This document shows, one piece after another, positions 35,140-43,613 of a stretch of DNA of 64,000 nt (position 1 is its first letter; each line of letters opens with the position of its first letter). The notes below the pieces were generated by a model, which was not told where the DNA came from, did no database searches, and saw nothing but the letters and a program-made list of their open reading frames with translations. Location: NCBI RefSeq assembly GCF_003610255.1, contig NZ_RAPS01000001.1, positions 6,227,001-6,291,000 on the forward strand. Reading direction: 5' to 3'. The translations under genes and the position numbers were made by a program. This stretch comes from Streptomyces sp. TLI_171. GTDB lineage: Bacteria; Actinomycetota; Actinomycetes; Streptomycetales; Streptomycetaceae.

Positions 35140-36074
35140 TGCGGTGACTGTTCACTTGACGAGGCGCGAGTGGCGCACTCCCGTCTCCTCGGAGACCAGT
35201 TGGGGGCCGTAGCCGTCCCGGTCGGCCGTGACGTGGGCGCCGCGGGCCTGGTCCGCCACCACGATCGAGCGGCGATCAGGTGCAGGCGCTGCTACCGGGC
35301 CGTGACCCGCCATCTTCGTGGGGTGCGCAGCGGGATGGCGGCGTCCACCCGTCACCCGCCGGTCGCGGACGTCGGCCGCTACGGGTGGCTGGGCGGAACG
35401 CAGCGACCGGACGAGCCCACGATCCTCGTCGGGCTTGGTGTTCCTTGATCGACTCGGCGCGTTCGATCGTCTCCCCGACGTCCTGGCCCGTGGCCCGCCG
35501 CTTGGTCCTCGAACCGGGAGGCCGTCCCGGGCCCGGCTCGGCCGGTTTCGGGACTGCCGCCGGGCGAGCGGTGGCCGGGCGGGGCCGAGCAGGTCGGTGA
35601 CGCGCTCCTGACCGCAGAGGAGTACGAGGCGGTGCAGTCCGCTGTGCCGATCGGTGCTGGGCGCCTGGCCGCGGCCGGCTGTGCACTCTCAATGCGTGCC
35701 GGGAGTTCGTGGCAGAGGTGGAGGACGGTTACCCGTGGTGCGAGCCAGAGTTCGCCGACGACGTCCGGTGCCGGGCTGCGTTGGCGCGGGTCCGGCCCCT
35801 ACTGCCCGCACGAGTGCGAGCGATTCGCCAGCCAGAGCTACTCAGCGGTGGGCTCGGCGAATTTCGCGGGTGCTCGAGGGCGTAGCGGGAGACCAGCGGC
35901 CGCTGGGGTGGCCCGTGGGCGGGGACATGATGCCGTTCCCCGAACCGGACGCCGTGGAGGCAATCGACTGACTGCCCGACGCAGTGCGAGGCGTTGGCGG
36001 CGGGGCGACCTCACCCGGACCGCGGGACTGGTCGTTCGCCAGGACGTAACGGTGGCGCGTGGCATCCTGGGCGC
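35140..36074. other. Degenerate region, no intact gene supported
   Basis: Bases 35155-35270 (minus) read a gene-like tail (VVADQARGAHVTADRDGYG...), and 35600-35970 (plus) read gene-like pieces in shifting frames (REFVAEVEDGYPWCEPEF; WPVGGDMMPFPEPDAVEAID then stop). These look like decayed chromosomal genes next to the element boundary, but I cannot assign a family. Confidence 0.35.
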
Positions 36075-36554
36075 GTGCAGTTGAGTGATCATCAGAGCAG
36101 CGTCGAACTCCGCCCGCTGCGCTACGAGTTCGCCGAGGCCCGGGGCGAAGTCCACGACGACAATTGGCTGGTCGTCGCCGGCTCGGTGGCGACCGCCGAG
36201 GGCAGCTGGTCCTTCACCGACCCGTGCCTGCTGGTCCACGAAGCCCGCCAGCTCTCCGGCTGGCTGCGGGCGACAGCCACTGGCAGGACCGAGCCGAGCG
36301 CGCCCGACGAGGGCTGGCTGTCACCGGACACCTGGTTCGTCGAACCGGTCCTCGCCATGAGCCTCGCCGACCGGAACGGCACCGACCTGGTGATTCGCGT
36401 CCACTACTCCCTCGAAGCAGCCCCACCCTGGCAGAACGGCGACGACCGGCCGGACATCTACCAGTACTACGTGCCGCTGCGCCTGGACAGCGAAGCCCTG
36501 CTCCGCGCGGCCGACAGCTGGGACCGGGCCCTGGAGGCCTTCCCGGCCCGCTGA
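36075..36554 (+). CDS. WapI-family immunity-like protein
   Basis: About 159 residues from GTG 36075 (an in-frame TTG two codons later is also possible). The pattern SSVELRPLRYEFAEARG, DDNWLVVAGSV, WSFTDPCLLVHEARQLSGWL, FVEPVLAMSL and RVHYSLEAAPPW fits the small acidic family annotated as WapI-type immunity proteins, which neutralise contact-dependent toxins in other bacteria. No signal peptide. It stands alone, just on the chromosomal side of the att site, with no toxin gene next to it, so the immunity role is inferred from family likeness only. Confidence 0.65.
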   Translation: MQLSDHQSSVELRPLRYEFAEARGEVHDDNWLVVAGSVATAEGSWSFTDPCLLVHEARQLSGWLRATATGRTEPSAPDEGWLSPDTWFVEPVLAMSLADRNGTDLVIRVHYSLEAAPPWQNGDDRPDIYQYYVPLRLDSEALLRAADSWDRALEAFPAR

Positions 36555-36677
36555 CCGGCGGTCGATCCAGAGCTGTCACCGCGCTTGTGCGGACCGAGTG
36601 GCGACCGCCCGGGGCCGCGACGTTACGGGAGGCCGTGCTGCGCAGCAGCCCCGGCGCCTTCTCCGGTCTGCGAGGGT

Positions 36678-37880
36678 TCAGCCGAGTTGGTTGCGGCGGG
36701 CGGTGAGGTGGGTGCGTTCGGCCTGGTTGTCGGTGAGTCGGGCTGCGGTGTCGAGGGCCTGGGCGGCTTCCGGGGTGCGTCCGAGGCGGGTGAGGAGGTC
36801 GGCGCGGACGGCGTGGAACAGGTAGTAGGTGCCGAGCGGGAGGTGGTCGACCAGGTCGAGGGCGGCTTGCGGGCCGTGGACCTCGCCGACGGCGACGGCG
36901 CGGTGGAGGGCGGCGACCGGGCCGGCGTCGAAGTGCAGGAGTTGGTCGTAGAGGGCGAGGATCTGGGCCCAGTCGGTGACGGGGTCGGTGTGCACCGCGT
37001 TGATGGCGGCGAGGATCTGGTAGCGCCCGGGCCGGTTGCGGCGCAGGCAGGCGCGGACGATCGCGCGGCCCTCGGCGACCAGGTCGGTGTTCCAGCGGGT
37101 GCGGTCCTGGTCGGCGAGGCGGACGAGGGCGCCGGTCGGGTCGGTGCGGGCGTCGCGGCGGGCGTCGATCAGCAGCATCAGGGCGAGGAGTCCGGCGGCC
37201 TCGGGCTCGTCGGGCATGAGCTCGACCAGGAGTCGGGCCAGGCGGATGGCCTCGGCGCACAGGTCCTCGCGGAGCAGGTCGGCGCCGGACGAGGCGACGT
37301 AGCCCTCGTTGAAGATCAGGTAGAGGACGGCGAGGACCGCACGGAGGCGGTCGGGCAGGTCGGCGTCGCCGGGCACCCGGTAGGGGATCGCGGCGTCGCG
37401 GATCTTCGCCTTCGCACGGACCAGGCGCTGGGCCATCGTGGGTTCGGGTACGAGGAAGGCGCGGGCGATCTCGGTGGTGGTGAGTCCGCCCAGCAGCCGC
37501 AGGGTCAGCGCGACCTGGGCCGGCACCGCCAGGGCCGGGTGGCAGCAGGTGAACACCAGCCTGAGGCGGTCGTCGCGCACGGGTCCTTCCTCCTCGGGTT
37601 CGTCGGGGGCGTGCAGGAGCTGTGCCTGGGCGTGCTTGTGGGCGCGGACGGCTTCGCGCCGCAGGTGGTCGATGGCCCGGTTGCGGGCGGTGGTGATGAT
37701 CCAGCCGGCCGGGCTGGGCGGCAGGCCGTCGGCCGGCCAGCGTTCCAGGGCCCTGGTGAAGGCGTCGGCGACGGCGTCCTCGGCCGTGCCGATGTCGCCG
37801 AGTCCGCGCACGAGTACGGCGACGGCTCTGCCGTACTCGGCGCGGAAGACGGCTGCGATCTGTTCCGGGGTCGGGTTCAA
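36678..37880 (-). CDS. ECF-type RNA polymerase sigma factor with C-terminal extension (ECF42-like)
   Basis: About 400 residues. It starts at TTG 37880, overlapping the stop of the preceding DGPF gene as TTGA, which implies coupling; upstream in-frame codons overlap that gene. Sigma region 2 (EQIAAVFRAEYGRAVAVLVR...AEDAVADAFTRALERWP, abridged), region 4 (LRLLGGLTTTEIARAFLVPEPTMAQRLVRAK, abridged) and a long helical TPR-like C-terminal domain (LYLIFNEGY onward) are typical of the ECF42 group. That group is usually found beside DGPF (YCII-related) genes, as here. No anti-sigma factor is present; in this group the C-terminal domain is thought to regulate activity. Confidence 0.92.
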   Translation of the reverse strand: MNPTPEQIAAVFRAEYGRAVAVLVRGLGDIGTAEDAVADAFTRALERWPADGLPPSPAGWIITTARNRAIDHLRREAVRAHKHAQAQLLHAPDEPEEEGPVRDDRLRLVFTCCHPALAVPAQVALTLRLLGGLTTTEIARAFLVPEPTMAQRLVRAKAKIRDAAIPYRVPGDADLPDRLRAVLAVLYLIFNEGYVASSGADLLREDLCAEAIRLARLLVELMPDEPEAAGLLALMLLIDARRDARTDPTGALVRLADQDRTRWNTDLVAEGRAIVRACLRRNRPGRYQILAAINAVHTDPVTDWAQILALYDQLLHFDAGPVAALHRAVAVGEVHGPQAALDLVDHLPLGTYYLFHAVRADLLTRLGRTPEAAQALDTAARLTDNQAERTHLTARRNQLG

Positions 37881-38218
37881 TACGGTTCGACGTCCCGGAA
37901 CGGGCGGACCTCGATCGGGAGCGTCGTCGCGGCGGCGGCCTTGCGGCCCCACCCCAGCGCCGCGTCGAGGTCCGGTGCGGTGATCACCCAGAATCCGCCG
38001 ACGTGCTCCTTGCCCTCGACGTAGGGGCCGTCGGTGAGCAGGCCGTCGGCGTGGACGACGGTGGCCGTGCCCGGGGGGTGCAGGCCGCCGGTGAACACCC
38101 AGGAGCCGCTGTCGCGCAGTTCCTCGTTGAGCCGGTGCAGGTCGGCCGCGATCCGGGCCATGGTTTCGGGATCCGGCGCGCCTTCGGGCTGGTAGATCGA
38201 CAGGAGGTACTTCGGCAT
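37877..38218 (-). CDS. DGPF / YCII-related domain protein
   Basis: 113 residues starting MPKYLLSIYQPEGAPD, with the family motif as TDGPYVEGKEHVGGFWVI and a conserved His/Asp environment. DGPF proteins are small dimeric alpha-beta barrels of unknown activity that accompany ECF42 sigma factors. The stop overlaps the sigma factor start. The upstream RibD-like gene ends five bases before it, so the three form an operon. Confidence 0.9.
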   Translation of the reverse strand: MPKYLLSIYQPEGAPDPETMARIAADLHRLNEELRDSGSWVFTGGLHPPGTATVVHADGLLTDGPYVEGKEHVGGFWVITAPDLDAALGWGRKAAAATTLPIEVRPFRDVEPY

Positions 38219-38223
38219 GGCTC

Positions 38224-38807
38224 CTACTTGCGGGTGTAGTCGGTGATGATCACGCCGGTGGTGGTCGTGACGCTGCTGGTGAGCTCGAACTCGGTCAGCG
38301 GGGCGGGGCCCTCGAACAGCCGGGCGCCGGTGCCGAGGGTGAGCGGGTGGATCAGCAGCTGGTAGGCGTCCACCAGGCCGGCCGCGTGCAGGTCGCGGAC
38401 CAGTGAGACGCTGCCGATGACCGTGAGGTCGTTGCCGTCCTCGGTCTTGAGGTCGGCCACCGTCTTCGTGGCCTCGCCGGACAGCAGGATCGAGTTCTGC
38501 CAGGCGTCGGCGTTCTCCAGCGTCCGGGAGGCGACGTACTTGGTGGCCGCGTTCATGTGCGCGGTGAAGGGGTTCCCGTCGGTGCGGGTGCTCCAGGCGG
38601 TGATGAAGTCGTTCCAGGTCCGGCGGCCGAACAGCATGTCGGTGGGCCGGCTCATGCCCTTGCCCATCTCCCGGCCATGACGGCGTCCTGGTATCGACCG
38701 CCCCAGCCGCCGTGGGTGAATCCGCCTCGGGGGTCCTCGTCCGGACGACCGAGGCCCTGCACGACGCCGTCGAGGGTGATGGACAGCGTGACGTTGATCT
38801 TGCGCAT
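38224..38807 (-). pseudogene. RibD C-terminal / dihydrofolate reductase-like protein, frameshifted
   Basis: ATG at 38807 (AAGGGA upstream) reads MRKINVTLSITLDGVVQGLG and GGFTHGGWGGRYQDAVMA, then the frame is lost near 38670 where one C seems missing in a CCC/GGG run. The rest (REMGKGMSRPTDMLFGRRTW...TVIGSVSLVRDLHAAGL, DAYQLLIHPLTLGTGARLFEG) follows in another frame to 38224. The family binds NADPH and is common in ECF operons. A single-base sequencing error is as likely as a true pseudogene. Confidence 0.82.
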
Positions 38808-39216
38808 GGCGTTCCCTTGCTCCGGTGGACTGCTCTCCCGCGGCCCGCTTCACCCCCTACACGAACGCCCGGCGGCCGGATCGACACCAGCGCGGAAGAA
38901 TTCTGTCCCACCGAGGTCATCTCCCCGGGCGGCATCCGGCAACCCGAACGGGCGCGGGCCCGAGACCGCCGTCGGTCCGCAGGGTGGTTGCGACGACCGG
39001 CACGACCCCGGATCGGAACGGACCAGTCCCGCTCTTCCCACTGGCGCTTGGCTGGGCCCGCCGGCCGAGGGTGCTGCTGGCCACCGCCGCTACTGTGATC
39101 GCCTCCCGCGCGTACTCCGCGACACTGCGGGTCGACGCTGAGGGCGGTGTGCGGACAGCCTGCGGTGGGGGCCGGGGGAGCGGGCGGGCCCCGGGTGCCG
39201 CGGAGCTGACGGGCGG
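38808..39216. other. Intergenic region, no gene seen
   Basis: About 410 bp upstream of the RibD/DGPF/sigma operon and downstream of a secreted-protein gene. It must contain the operon promoter, but no consensus was confidently recognised. Confidence 0.4.
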
Positions 39217-39654
39217 TCAGTACCAGGCGGAGCAGAGGTTGTCGTTCGGGCAGAACACCACGTACGTGGCGTTGTAGCCGACGCGGACGGTCAGGCTCGC
39301 CGGGTCGGGGCCGTAGTTGACGTTCGACCCGGGGTCCGGTGTGGCGGTGAAGGTGACCACGGTGCCGACGGGGAACAGCGCGTCGCAGGTGCCGGAGGGG
39401 TCCGGCTGCGGGGTGTCGCTGCCGTCGTACGGGTCCCACGCGGTCTGGTGGCAGTTGATGCCGGCGGGTTGGCTGACCACTGTGCCGCCGCCCCAGCCGT
39501 CGCTGGTCCAGGCCGACACGTGACTCTGCGAGGTCGAGGTCGAGGTCGAGGTCGCGGCCAGGGCGGTGACGGGGGCGGCGGTGCCGATCGCGGTGGCGGT
39601 GGCCAGGGCGGCGGCTGCCACCACGACCGATCGCCAGACGGGTTGGATGTGCAT
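39217..39654 (-). CDS. Small secreted protein of unknown function
   Basis: 145 residues from ATG 39654 with AGGAAA upstream; the longer upstream frame lacks protein character. A signal peptide is clear (SVVVAAAALATATAIGTAA, cut near ALAAT), followed by a short Thr/Ser repeat and a beta-rich region with four cysteines (INCHQTAW, SGTCDALFP, VFCPNDNLCSAWY). The second half resembles a bacterial Ig-like or repeat-fold segment (VTFTATPDPGSNVNYGPDP). Function unknown. Confidence 0.7.
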   Translation of the reverse strand: MHIQPVWRSVVVAAAALATATAIGTAAPVTALAATSTSTSTSQSHVSAWTSDGWGGGTVVSQPAGINCHQTAWDPYDGSDTPQPDPSGTCDALFPVGTVVTFTATPDPGSNVNYGPDPASLTVRVGYNATYVVFCPNDNLCSAWY

Positions 39655-39763
39655 GAGAGATCGTTTCCTGGGGCTCGGCGTGCCCCGTGGTTCCCAGTCT
39701 CCGCGCCTTCGTCGACGCTTTGAACCCCTTTCGGGCGGTGACTCCGGGTGGCCGGGAACGCCG

Positions 39764-40816
39764 CTACGCAAGGTCCGCGTCGACGGTCGTGCGGAAGCGG
39801 TAGACGGTGGTGGAGCGGTAGGTCTCCCCCGGGCGCAGGACGGTGGAGGGGTACGTCTCGGGGTGGTGCGGGCTGTCGGGGAAGTGCTGGGTCTCCAGCG
39901 CGATGCCGGCGTGCCGCCGGTGGGGTGCGTGGGCGGGGCCGGTGGCGCCGTCGAAGTGGTTGCCGGTGTAGACCTGCAGCCCGGGTTCGGTGGTGAGGCA
40001 CTCCAGGCGGCGGCCGCTGGCGGGGTGGTGGAGTTCGGCGGCCCGGCGGAGCCGGTCGGCGGGGGCGGGCCGGAGGATCCAGTTGTGGTCGAAGCCGCCG
40101 TCGGCGAAGCGGTCGGACAGGCGGGTGGGCCGGGTGAGGTCGAAGTGGGTGCCGGCGACGGCGGCGGGCGGGCCGAGCGGGATCAGGTCGGCGTCGACCG
40201 GCAGGTAGGCGTCGGCGTGGACGTGCAGCAGATGGTCGCCGACGTCGGCTCCGCCGGTGCCGGCCAGGTTGAAGTAGGCGTGGTTGGTGAGGTTGACGAC
40301 GGTGGGCGCGTCGGTGGTGGCCTCGTAGCGGATGGTGAGGTCGCCGTCGGCGTCGAGCAGGTAGCTGACGGAGACGTCGAGGGTGCCGGGGAAGCCCTGG
40401 TCGCCGTCGGGGCTGGTCAGGTGGAAGCGGACGCCGTCGGCGACGGGGACGGCGGCCCAGCTGCGGGTGGCGAAGCCGTCGGGGCCGCCGTGCAGGGTGT
40501 GGCCGGTGTCCTGGGTCTTGAGACGGTGGACGGCGCCGTCCAGCGGCAGCTCGCCGTTCGCGATCCGGTTGCCGTAGCGGCCGACGATCGAGCCGAGGTA
40601 CGCGCCCTCGCCGAGGAGTTGACCGGGTTCCGCGCCGAGCACCACCTCGTCCGGGCGCCCGTGCCGGTCGGGCGTCCGGACGGACTGGAGCCGGGCGCCG
40701 AGGTCGAGGAGCTCGACGGTGACGCCGCCCGCGGCCAGCACCCAGCGCTCGGTGCTGCGCCCGTCGGGGAGCGGGAGGGTTCCGGCGCGGCGCACGGTGG
40801 GGGCCTGGCTGTTCAT
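39764..40816 (-). CDS. galM: Aldose 1-epimerase (mutarotase)
   Basis: 350 residues, ATG with GAGGAA upstream. It converts alpha and beta anomers of aldoses in the cytoplasm. GalM-family marks include VVLGAEPGQLLGEGAYLGSIVGRYGNRI (abridged), HTLHGGPDGF (His), VVNLTNHAYFNLAG (catalytic His), DLIPLG, and ALETQHFPDSPHHPE (catalytic Glu). It follows the alditol oxidase gene on the same strand after 220 bp of low-complexity GGCGGGGTTCGGGA repeats. The link with sugar utilisation suits the nearby transporter cluster. Confidence 0.93.
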   Translation of the reverse strand: MNSQAPTVRRAGTLPLPDGRSTERWVLAAGGVTVELLDLGARLQSVRTPDRHGRPDEVVLGAEPGQLLGEGAYLGSIVGRYGNRIANGELPLDGAVHRLKTQDTGHTLHGGPDGFATRSWAAVPVADGVRFHLTSPDGDQGFPGTLDVSVSYLLDADGDLTIRYEATTDAPTVVNLTNHAYFNLAGTGGADVGDHLLHVHADAYLPVDADLIPLGPPAAVAGTHFDLTRPTRLSDRFADGGFDHNWILRPAPADRLRRAAELHHPASGRRLECLTTEPGLQVYTGNHFDGATGPAHAPHRRHAGIALETQHFPDSPHHPETYPSTVLRPGETYRSTTVYRFRTTVDADLA

Positions 40817-41037
40817 GGGGTTCCTCGCATGGTGGTGGGTCCGGTCCGGCCGCCGACGGGTTCCGCGTCGTTGCGGGTCGGCGGCCGGCCCTCGCGTTCC
40901 CCGCGCCGCCGCTGAACGGGGGCGGGGAACGGGAACCGCCGACCGGCGGCGGAAGCGGGTGTGCCGCTCGGTCGGCGGGGTTCGGGAGGCGGCGGGGTTC
41001 GGGAGGCGGCGGGGTAAGGGAGGACGGTGGCCGGCGC

Positions 41038-42273
41038 TCAGCCGGCGGCTTCGGCCAGCGCTTCGGTGAAGCGGTTGGCGAACTTCCCGGCCGGGTCCAG
41101 CGATCGGCGCAGGGCCAGGAAGTCCGGGAGCCGTTCGTAGTTGCGCCCGGCCTGCCCCGGGGAGGTGATCTTCCCCCAGTGGGGGCGGCCGCCCAGCGGC
41201 AGGAGGGCGCGCTCCACGGCGGCCAGCACCGGGGCGACGGCGGCGAGGTCGGGCTTCCAGGTGAAGTGGAAGGCCACCGAGTCGCGGCCGTGGGAGGGGC
41301 TCAGCCACAGCTCGTCGGCGGCCACCGTGCGCACCTCGGAGATGTGCAGGACGGGGGCCAACTGCGCGCCCAGCGCGCGCAGTTCGGCGACGGCCGCCGG
41401 GGCGGCGGTGCGCGGCAGCAGGAACTCGGACTGGAGTTCCGCGCCGCTGCTCGGGGTGAACTCGGCGCGGAAGTGCGGCAGCCGCTGGTGCCAGGGGCCC
41501 GGAACCCCCTGCTGGGGGGTGCAGTTGACGGCGGGCATGGCCGGCACCGGGTGCTCCGGGCCGTCGGCCGGCCGGGCGCCGGGGACGGTCGCGGCGGGGC
41601 TGCCGTCGGCGAGTTGCTTGACCCAGACCCGGCCGGTGTCGGAGCCCCAGTCGGTGAACAGGCTGACGCTGTATCCGGCCGCGTGGATCTCGTCCAGTTC
41701 GGCCGCGTAGTCGGCGAGGGCGAGGCCGACGTGGACGTACTGGCGCACGGAGTACGCGGGGACCACGTCCAGTGTCACCGCGGTGACGATGCCGAGCGCA
41801 CCCAGGTGCACCACCGCCCCCGGATCCGTGAGCGTGCGCAACTCGCCGTCGGCGCCGACGAGTTCCAGCGAGCGGACGGCGGCCGAGAGCGAGCGGCGGC
41901 CGTCGCCCGAGCCGTGCGTGCCGGTCGCGGTGGCGCCGGCGACGGAGATGTGCGGGAGCGAGGCCAGGTTCTCCAGGGCCAGGCCCGCCGCGTGCAGGAC
42001 GGGCGCCAGCCGGGCGTAGCGGGTGGCGGCGGAGACGGTGACGCTGCGGCGGTCCGGGGCGAGGTCGATCCGGTCGGGCAGGTCGTCCAGTTGGACCAGG
42101 TCGCCGTCGGTGTCGGCGACCGGGCTGAAGGAGTGGCCGCTGCCCAGGGCCCGGACGCGTTCGCTGCGGCCCACCAGCTCCTGCAACTCCTCGACGGCGC
42201 GCGGCCGGTGGACAGCGCGGGCGGCGAAGGCGAGGTTGCCTGCCCAGTTGGTCAGCGGGTCGGTGGTCGTCAT
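41038..42273 (-). CDS. Alditol oxidase (FAD-dependent, AldO/XyoA-like)
   Basis: 411 residues. It matches the streptomycete alditol oxidase pattern throughout: NWAGNLAFAARAV start, LGSGHSFSP with His47 for covalent FAD, ASLPHISVAGATATGTHGSG, GALGIVTAVTLDV, AAGYSVSLFTDWGSD, PAMPAVNCTPQQGVPGPWH, FRAEFTPSSGAELQSEFLLP, ISEVRTVAADELWLSPSHGRDSVAFHFTW (abridged) and HWGKI near the end. The family oxidises sugar alcohols such as xylitol and sorbitol at C1 with O2, giving aldose and H2O2. A palindromic operator candidate lies upstream at 42391-42405, between it and the LacI regulator gene. Confidence 0.92.
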   Translation of the reverse strand: MTTTDPLTNWAGNLAFAARAVHRPRAVEELQELVGRSERVRALGSGHSFSPVADTDGDLVQLDDLPDRIDLAPDRRSVTVSAATRYARLAPVLHAAGLALENLASLPHISVAGATATGTHGSGDGRRSLSAAVRSLELVGADGELRTLTDPGAVVHLGALGIVTAVTLDVVPAYSVRQYVHVGLALADYAAELDEIHAAGYSVSLFTDWGSDTGRVWVKQLADGSPAATVPGARPADGPEHPVPAMPAVNCTPQQGVPGPWHQRLPHFRAEFTPSSGAELQSEFLLPRTAAPAAVAELRALGAQLAPVLHISEVRTVAADELWLSPSHGRDSVAFHFTWKPDLAAVAPVLAAVERALLPLGGRPHWGKITSPGQAGRNYERLPDFLALRRSLDPAGKFANRFTEALAEAAG

Positions 42274-42390
42274 CAGTCACGCCCAGGGTTCGGGGGAGGC
42301 CCGGGAGGAGTCGCACGGTCGCGTCGCTCCACACCATTCGTAAGGCCGAACAACAAATTAGTTCGCGAAGCTCGGCCTGGCAAGAGGGGT

Positions 42391-42405
42391 GGCGAAAGTT
42401 TCGCC
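42391..42405. promoter_or_regulatory. Palindromic operator candidate upstream of alditol oxidase
   Basis: GGCGAAAGTTTCGCC is a perfect 15-bp palindrome with a single central G. LacI-family operators often have such CGAAA-N-TTTCG symmetry. A related imperfect copy lies before the transporter operon at 43592. Binding by the adjacent LacI protein is inferred. Confidence 0.55.
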
Positions 42406-42428
42406 GGGACCCGTCGCTGTGCCCCCCG

Positions 42429-43457
42429 TCAGCGCGCGGCGGGCGGCGCCACCGAGCTGGAGCGCACCACCAGGGTGGTGGACAGCTCCAGCCGGGTCGG
42501 GGCGGTCGAACTCTCGCCGGCCCGGAGGGCCAGGATCAGCCGGGTCGCCTGCTCGGCCATCTCGCGCAGGGGCTGGCGGACGGTGGTCAGCGCGGGGCTG
42601 GTCCACTGCGCGATGTCCAGGTCGTCGTAGCCGACCACGGACAGGTCCTCGGGCACCCGCAGGCCGCGGACCCGGGCGGCCTCCATCACGCCGAGCGCCT
42701 GCAGGTCGCTGCCCGCGAAGATCGCGGTGGGCCGGTCGGGAAGCTCCAACAGCCTTGTGGCCTGGGCGAATCCGCCCTCGGCGTGGAAGTCGCCGAAGGC
42801 GGTCAGCTCGGGGTCGGCGTCCAGGCCGGCCATCGACATCGCGGAGCGGTAGCCGTCCAGCCGGGCCAGCGAGCAGAGGGTGTCCTCGGGGCCCGTGACG
42901 ATGCCGATCCGCCGGTGGCCGAGTTCGATCAGGTGCCGGGTGGCGGCGAGGCCGCCGGCCCAGTTCGCGGAGCCCACCGAGGGCACGTCGGGATCGGGGT
43001 TGCCGGCCGGGTCGATGATGACGAACGGGATGGAACGGGCCCGGAGTTGGCGCTTCAGCTCGGGCGGGACGCTGGAGAAGACCAGCACGATGCCGAGCGG
43101 TCGCCGGCGCAGCACCGCCTCGATCCACTCCGGTCCGGGGGCGTGCCGGGAGCCGCTGTGGGTGACCACGACGCCGGCCCCGTGCTCGTTCGCCACCGTC
43201 TCGACGCCGCGCAGGAGTTCCATCGCCCAGAGGCTGTCGAGCTCGTGGAAGACGATCTCCACCAGCGGTGCCTCTCCGCCGTTGCGAGCAGTCCGCTGGT
43301 AGTCGTGGTCACGCAACACACGTTCGACACGACCGCGGGTGGCGCTCGAAACATCCGTTCGACCGTTGAGAACCTTCGAAACCGTCGAAACGGAGACCCT
43401 GGCCTCTCGCGCTATGTCCGCGAGGGTGACCCGTCCCAGTTCATCGACCTTGTCCAT
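42429..43457 (-). CDS. LacI-family transcriptional repressor (BxlR-like)
   Basis: 342 residues from ATG 43457; the longer upstream frame runs into the divergent promoter and is rejected. N-terminal LacI HTH (VTLADIAREARVSVSTVSKVLNGRTDVS, abridged; about residues 10-35) with hinge ATRGRVERVLRDHDY, then a periplasmic-binding-protein-like sensor domain (RRIGIVTGPED, TAIFAGSDLQALGVMEAARVRG, LSVVGYDDLDIAQWTSPALTTVRQP abridged). It is divergent from the sugar ABC operon, a typical local repressor arrangement released by the transported sugar. Identity as the xylobiose regulator BxlR is inferred from gene order. Confidence 0.9.
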   Translation of the reverse strand: MDKVDELGRVTLADIAREARVSVSTVSKVLNGRTDVSSATRGRVERVLRDHDYQRTARNGGEAPLVEIVFHELDSLWAMELLRGVETVANEHGAGVVVTHSGSRHAPGPEWIEAVLRRRPLGIVLVFSSVPPELKRQLRARSIPFVIIDPAGNPDPDVPSVGSANWAGGLAATRHLIELGHRRIGIVTGPEDTLCSLARLDGYRSAMSMAGLDADPELTAFGDFHAEGGFAQATRLLELPDRPTAIFAGSDLQALGVMEAARVRGLRVPEDLSVVGYDDLDIAQWTSPALTTVRQPLREMAEQATRLILALRAGESSTAPTRLELSTTLVVRSSSVAPPAAR

Positions 43458-43530
43458 GGCCGCAGCATAGGGCACCGCCGCAACCCCGCCGTCCACGGCA
43501 TCACGCTTCAGTAACCCTCGGCGCAGGGGG

Positions 43531-43560
43531 TTGACCCGCAACATGCCCGCAACTTAGCGT
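43531..43560 (+). promoter_or_regulatory. Vegetative-type promoter for the ABC operon
   Basis: TTGACC (43531-43536), 18-bp spacer, TAGCGT (43555-43560), matching the streptomycete HrdB-type TTGACN/TAGNNT pattern. Transcription would begin near 43567, just before the operator candidates and 47 bp before the first gene. Confidence 0.6.
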
Positions 43561-43576
43561 CCCGGCCAGGCACTGA

Positions 43577-43602
43577 TTTCGACAATCAGCTCGAAACTTT
43601 TA
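43577..43602. promoter_or_regulatory. Operator candidate(s) upstream of the ABC operon
   Basis: CGAAACTTTTA (43592-43602) is an imperfect copy of the CGAAA-N-TTTCG palindrome upstream of the alditol oxidase gene. An overlapping inverted repeat TTTCGA-N8-TCGAAA (43577-43596) is also present. The position just downstream of the promoter suits a repressor. Confidence 0.5.
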
Positions 43603-43613
43603 GGGGAGTTCTG

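Noticed and set aside
35152..35692. Minus-strand small frames to the right of the att site
   Set aside because: Only short gene-like tails remain in broken frames; no start, ribosome site or family could be supported.
40817..42337. Apparent N-terminal fusion of aldose 1-epimerase to about 500 upstream residues
   Set aside because: The extension is antisense-frame readthrough of the alditol oxidase region; the epimerase has a good ATG and ribosome site at 40816.
43577..43596. TTTCGA-N8-TCGAAA as the sole operator of the ABC operon
   Set aside because: Its half-sites point the opposite way from the perfect palindrome upstream of the alditol oxidase gene; the overlapping CGAAACTTTTA fits that motif better, so it is kept only as an alternative.
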